From: Caldilineaceae bacterium
GTDB taxonomy: Bacteria; Chloroflexota; Anaerolineae; Caldilineales; Caldilineaceae
DNA length: 64,000 nucleotides
Assembly (NCBI GenBank): GCA_026645575.1
Contig: JAPKMW010000059.1
Location: 5,623 to 69,622 of the forward strand
Reading direction: 5' to 3'
Positions 60,800 to 64,000 of the stretch are shown here, piece after piece. The position numbers were made by a program, and so were the translations under genes. The notes under the pieces are model-generated. The model saw only the letters and a program-made list of their open reading frames with translations. It was not told the origin of the DNA and did no database searches. Numbering within the stretch: the first letter of the stretch is position 1; the number at the start of each line of letters is the position of its first letter.

Positions 60800-62137
60800 T
60801 TAATCCCCTGCTTGCGCATTAATTAATGAATCCGGTGTTGATGAGCGTTGGCGTACTGGTTGCTCATCGGTAAGCAACCCTTCTTGGCGATGAGCGGTTA
60901 GCCGTTCTGTGCGCACCTCTTCAATCCGCCGCCCATCCAGCGAAAGCACCGTAAAGCGCCAACCCTGATACTCAACACACTCGCCCTGCTCCGGCACATG
61001 CTCCATGAGGCTGAATAGCAAGCCTCCCAAGGTATCGGCACTCTCGGTATCGAGCTTAATATCGAGCAGTTCGGAGAGCGAATAAACATCAAGGCGCGAA
61101 TTTAAGAGATAGGCATCCGGGCCGATCATTTGAATGTAGGCGTCTTCTTCCAGATCATACTCATCTTGAATATCACCTACGATCTCTTCGATGATGTCCT
61201 CAATCGTCACCAAGCCAGCCGTACCCCCATATTCATCGACTACGGTAGCGATATGCACACGATGTTTCTGCATCTCCTGCAAGAGAACGTCCACCTTTTT
61301 GCTGGCCGGGATAAAGTAGGGTGGGCGCAGCAATTCGCGAATTGGCACATCGGTCATACCATCGCGGAAGCAGCGCAACAGGTCTTTGGCATAGAGAATG
61401 CCAATGATATGGTCAATATGTTCCTCATAAACTGGCACGCGGCTATGACCGGCGCCAATCACAATATCGAGCGCTTCGCGAAAACTGGTCTCTACCTCAA
61501 GGGCGATCATATCCAGCCGTGGCACCATTACTTCGCGTGCGACAGTTTCGTTCATTTCGAGAATGCTCTCGATCATTTCGCGTTCATTCTCTTCAATCGC
61601 TTCCGAACTCTCGCTGGTAGTCAGCAAGAGGCGCCGCGTTTCCTCGGTCAGGCCACTGCTCTCTTCGCTGCGAACCTGTTCTTGTTGACTTGCGCGTGCA
61701 TTCAGTTGCACAGTCACCAAGGTTAGCGGGCGTGCAACAAGGCTTAAAACACCAAGCAAGGGGGTCAACCGAAAAACCAGGGGGTCGGCATGGCGCATTG
61801 CCACTGTTCGCCAAAACGGTTGACAAAGGGCTAATCCGATCCAGATCCCCAAAACGCCAATCCAGATCTGTTGCGACTGGCTCTGCCAGACCAACCAGCC
61901 GCTGGCGACGCCTACCAGGAGCAGTCCCAAATTTTTGTATAGATCCAGGGTGATAAAGAGTGGGGGCGTGGCGCTTAACAACTCATCCAGCCAGCGCGCT
62001 GCCTCATCCCCCTGTTCACTTTTCCGTCGAATTTCCGTACGGCTCGGTACGGTAACAATAACCTCTAGCGCAGTTGCCAAACCGACGAACAGCAATGCGA
62101 GTGCAAATAACAACCACGGCAACGGGTCAGGTTCCAC
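60800..62137 (-). CDS. CNNM/CorC-type protein (DUF21-CBS-CorC_HlyC)
   Basis: A 445-residue membrane protein: a DUF21/CNNM transmembrane domain (about 1-190; WLLFALALLFVGLATALEVI), a CBS pair (about 210-330; VMVPRLDMIALEVETSFREA; HIATVVDEYGGTAGLVTIED near 297 with the typical VDEYGGTAG motif), and a CorC_HlyC domain (about 345-425). These proteins take part in Mg2+/Co2+ transport or its control. It starts at GTG 62137 with AAGGAG upstream. It follows glmU by 22 bases. Confidence 0.9.
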   Translation of the reverse strand: MEPDPLPWLLFALALLFVGLATALEVIVTVPSRTEIRRKSEQGDEAARWLDELLSATPPLFITLDLYKNLGLLLVGVASGWLVWQSQSQQIWIGVLGIWIGLALCQPFWRTVAMRHADPLVFRLTPLLGVLSLVARPLTLVTVQLNARASQQEQVRSEESSGLTEETRRLLLTTSESSEAIEENEREMIESILEMNETVAREVMVPRLDMIALEVETSFREALDIVIGAGHSRVPVYEEHIDHIIGILYAKDLLRCFRDGMTDVPIRELLRPPYFIPASKKVDVLLQEMQKHRVHIATVVDEYGGTAGLVTIEDIIEEIVGDIQDEYDLEEDAYIQMIGPDAYLLNSRLDVYSLSELLDIKLDTESADTLGGLLFSLMEHVPEQGECVEYQGWRFTVLSLDGRRIEEVRTERLTAHRQEGLLTDEQPVRQRSSTPDSLINAQAGD

Positions 62138-62159
62138 AATCTACTCCTTAAAATACAGC

Positions 62160-63539
62160 TTACTCTTTTTGCGGCGTCTTCTCCTCGGCGCGGGCAGCCA
62201 CACGCGCCGGCACACCATAAACAAGCGCACCAGCGGGCACATCTTTGGTGACTACCGCACCAGCGCCGGTTGTTGCACCGGCGCCAATGGTGACCGGCGC
62301 AACCAACAGCGTATCGCTACCAATAAAAGCGCCTCGTCCAATCGTTGTCTTCGCTTTTTTCACGCCGTCATAATTACAAGTAATCGTCCCGGCGCCAATG
62401 TTGACATTACCCTCAATCTGGGCATCACCGATGTAGCTAAAATGCCCCATCTTGGTGCCTGGGCCGAGATAACTATTTTTCACTTCGCCAAAATTGCCCA
62501 TATGAACCCCTTCACCCAAATGTGCGCCCTTGCGCAAATGACCAAAGGGGCCGATTTCACTATGGGGATCCATACGTGCCTGTTCCAACATCGAATAGAC
62601 CACACGACAATGCTCGGCAATCTGGCAATCAATGATCTGCGCCGACGGCCCGATCACGCAATGGCTGCCGATCACCGTTTCACCTTGCAACATCGTGCCA
62701 GGCAAAACTGTCGTATCCGGGCCGATTGTCACCGTATCCTCGATGTAAGTCGCCCCCGGATCGATGATCGTCACACCAGCCAGCATGTGCTTCTCTAAAA
62801 TCCGTTGGCGCATGACGGCGGTTGCATTGGCAAGATGAACGCGGGTATTGATCCCATCGACATCTTCCAACGGCGCCGCCATCGTCACAACACGTCGTCC
62901 TTGCGACACCGCAATGCCCACCATATCAGTCAGATAATATTCACCTTTGGCGCTCAAAGGAATTTTATCAAGGTTTTGCCAGAGCCACTCACTGTCAAAG
63001 CAGTATATGCCCGGATTCAGCTCACGGATGAGTTTCTGTTCTGGGGTACAGGCCGCTTCCTCCACAATCTCTTGAATTTCCCCTTGAGCGTTGCGAACGA
63101 CGCGGCCAAAGCCTTGCGGGTCATCACGGGTAATCGTCAACATCGCAATGGCCGGTGACGTGCGCTCATTGTTGCGGACTTGGGCAAAAAGGTCAAGCAA
63201 CTTTTGTAGGGTTTCACTGCGTAACAATGGCATATCGCCGTAAGTCACCGTAACAGCATCCGCCTGACCACGCAATAGATCCGCCGCCTGCATCACAGCA
63301 TGACCAGTCCCCAGCAGATCGGTCTGTGTGGCATAACGCACTTGGGCGCCTAACAACTGTTCAATCAACTCTCGTTTGTGGCCCACCACGACTACGGGCG
63401 GTACTTGACTAATGGCACGAGCCGTGTTCACTGCCCAGGCGATCATTGGGCGCCCCATGACAGGATGCATCATCTTTGGTAGATCGGATTTCATGCGTGT
63501 GCCGTACCCAGCGGCTAGAACAACAGTTGCGATTTTCAC
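62160..63539 (-). CDS. glmU: GlmU, bifunctional GlcNAc-1-P uridyltransferase / GlcN-1-P acetyltransferase
   Basis: A 459-residue GlmU: N-terminal uridyltransferase (LAAGYGTRMKSDLPKMMHPV near residue 8; VTYGDMPLLRSETLQ near 98; YYLTDMVGIA near 202), then a left-handed beta-helix acetyltransferase (about 250-459) with hexapeptide repeats (GTKMGHFSYIGDAQIEGNVN; GAGTITCNYDGVKKAKTTIG; FIGSDTLLVAPVTIG). It makes UDP-GlcNAc for peptidoglycan or surface glycans. It starts at GTG 63539. It is the first gene of a three-gene operon with the CNNM and cytidine deaminase genes. Confidence 0.94.
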   Translation of the reverse strand: MKIATVVLAAGYGTRMKSDLPKMMHPVMGRPMIAWAVNTARAISQVPPVVVVGHKRELIEQLLGAQVRYATQTDLLGTGHAVMQAADLLRGQADAVTVTYGDMPLLRSETLQKLLDLFAQVRNNERTSPAIAMLTITRDDPQGFGRVVRNAQGEIQEIVEEAACTPEQKLIRELNPGIYCFDSEWLWQNLDKIPLSAKGEYYLTDMVGIAVSQGRRVVTMAAPLEDVDGINTRVHLANATAVMRQRILEKHMLAGVTIIDPGATYIEDTVTIGPDTTVLPGTMLQGETVIGSHCVIGPSAQIIDCQIAEHCRVVYSMLEQARMDPHSEIGPFGHLRKGAHLGEGVHMGNFGEVKNSYLGPGTKMGHFSYIGDAQIEGNVNIGAGTITCNYDGVKKAKTTIGRGAFIGSDTLLVAPVTIGAGATTGAGAVVTKDVPAGALVYGVPARVAARAEEKTPQKE

Positions 63540-63937
63540 AAGACCTCACCTATCAAAACAAATTATTGCACTAGAAGAAAAGAAAAAGATGTGTAGTTGG
63601 TCACAAAATGTAACCCAATCTGCAACCTGCTCGTAGCCGGTCATGGAGGGCCACGAGCAGGTTGCAGATTGCAGTAAAACAAAAAACCAGACGCGTTCAA
63701 CAAATGAACGGTCTGGTTCCGTAAATTATGCGGTTCCAATGATTTTTTGTCCGTGTCCACCAATATATGAATATTGGCAACAAGGGAAGTTGAACTTCCA
63801 TTTTTGTATGACTCGATCCGACAAAACCACGTATTCAGTAATTCGTGTTATGCCGCGATGCAAGCGTACTTCTACGGGTTACCTTTGAGGCAAAAAACAA
63901 TTGGATAAAAAGGTTTTAGGGAAAGAAAACGGGAGGG
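63540..63937. other. 398-bp spacer between glmU and the 5S gene
   Basis: It holds a 17-bp palindrome, ATCTGCAACCTGCTCGT (63618-63634) with 63653-63669, of the CTCGTAG family. It also has two short hairpins, CGTTCAACAAATGAACG (about 63691-63707) and CCAATAT/ATATTGG (63760-63777). A frame of 81 codons at 63643 overlaps the palindrome and has no recognisable product. Confidence 0.6.
63618..63669. repeat. CTCGTAG-family palindrome, shortened copy
   Basis: ATCTGCAACCTGCTCGT (63618-63634) pairs with 63653-63669. The loop (63635-63652) holds an AGCCGGTCATGG remnant of the family core, so this is a degenerate copy. Confidence 0.7.
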
Positions 63938-64000
63938 ATGTTGGCAATGACCTACTCTCGCATGTAGCGACCCACATACTACCATCGGTGCTGGTGGACT
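63938..64000 (-). rRNA. rrf: 5S rRNA, 3' part (cut by window edge)
   Basis: Read on the minus strand, the sequence is AGTCCACCAGCACCGATGGT, then AGTATGTGGGTCGCTACATG and CGAGAGTAGGTCATTGCCAA, which is the conserved 3' half of bacterial 5S rRNA (compare CCGATGGTAGT and GCGAGAGTAGG). The 3' end is near 63938, where CCAACA would pair with the 5' end outside the window. It marks the end of a leftward rRNA operon lying to the right. Confidence 0.92.

Noticed and set aside
63643..63888. 81-codon plus-strand frame near the rRNA operon
   Set aside because: It begins within a palindrome and its translation shows no protein-like pattern.
1..64000. tRNA genes, insertion sequences, prophage or replication origin
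   Set aside because: Spacers were read for tRNA-like T-loops, transposase motifs and DnaA-box clusters and nothing convincing was found, although a full scan was not possible by eye.

Overview
The window looks like a piece of a Chloroflexota chromosome (Anaerolineae/Caldilinea-like), mid-50s % GC by eye. This is an inference from gene content: an isopentenyl phosphate kinase, a SufR-led suf operon, STAND NTPases, MacAB-like export genes, phytanoyl-CoA dioxygenase-like enzymes, LysM/zinc-ribbon membrane proteins with Thr/Pro/Ala linkers, and very hairpin-rich spacers. No phage, transposase, CRISPR array or tRNA was seen. The right edge enters a leftward rRNA operon at the 3' end of a 5S gene.

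Layout. 1-5.5 kb: a truncated STAND NTPase, a DJ-1-like protein, a class-I glutamine amidotransferase, a GT-C-like membrane protein and a Gfo/Idh oxidoreductase. 5.5-12 kb: two acyl-CoA dehydrogenases, a PchB/chorismate-mutase-like enzyme, a GT4 glycosyltransferase with a Wzz-like protein, and a D-threonine-aldolase-like PLP enzyme. 12-21 kb: a ThuA-like protein, a Cache-HAMP-GAF histidine kinase, a secreted Met-rich protein, a MEMO protein, a SIMPL protein and a divergent enolase. 21-25 kb: a membrane-anchored RNase Sa-type ribonuclease with an overlapping barstar gene, then a D-aminoacylase. 24.7-30.9 kb: an export operon (adaptor lipoprotein, FtsX-type permease, two ATPases, one carrying an AbrB-like tail). 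31-34 kb: two PhyH dioxygenases and an SDR. 34-41 kb: an envelope operon led by an RseP-type protease. 41-46 kb: isopentenyl phosphate kinase, SelA, and a polyferredoxin with a membrane-anchored partner. 46-47.7 kb: a LysM/SH3 surface protein. 47.8-57.2 kb: the suf operon read leftward (sufR, sufC, sufB, sufD, rhodanese, sufS, a small toxin/antitoxin-like pair with a frameshifted second gene, sufU, an NTF2-like protein, a Rieske protein and a SufT-like protein). 57.5-60.2 kb: a response regulator and a hybrid histidine kinase broken by an in-frame amber codon. 60.4-63.5 kb: cytidine deaminase, a CNNM/CBS protein and GlmU.

The most unusual sequence-level signal is in the spacers. About fifteen intergenic regions are large inverted repeats whose arms are tandem runs of a short word, with a different word at most sites (for example GGTAGACA, GGTGACAA, GAGATT, TTACGAA, AGTCCATA). 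A second set consists of near-identical palindromes built around CTCGTAGCCAGTC, several flanked by GTAACTA/TAGTTAC. These lie at convergent gene ends and also inside operons (suf, ABC export).

Other points of interest: the RNase/barstar pair, a toxin/antitoxin-like pair inside suf, the ABC ATPase-AbrB fusion, an enolase with changed active-site residues, and palindromic operator candidates over the STAND, sufR and rseP promoters.
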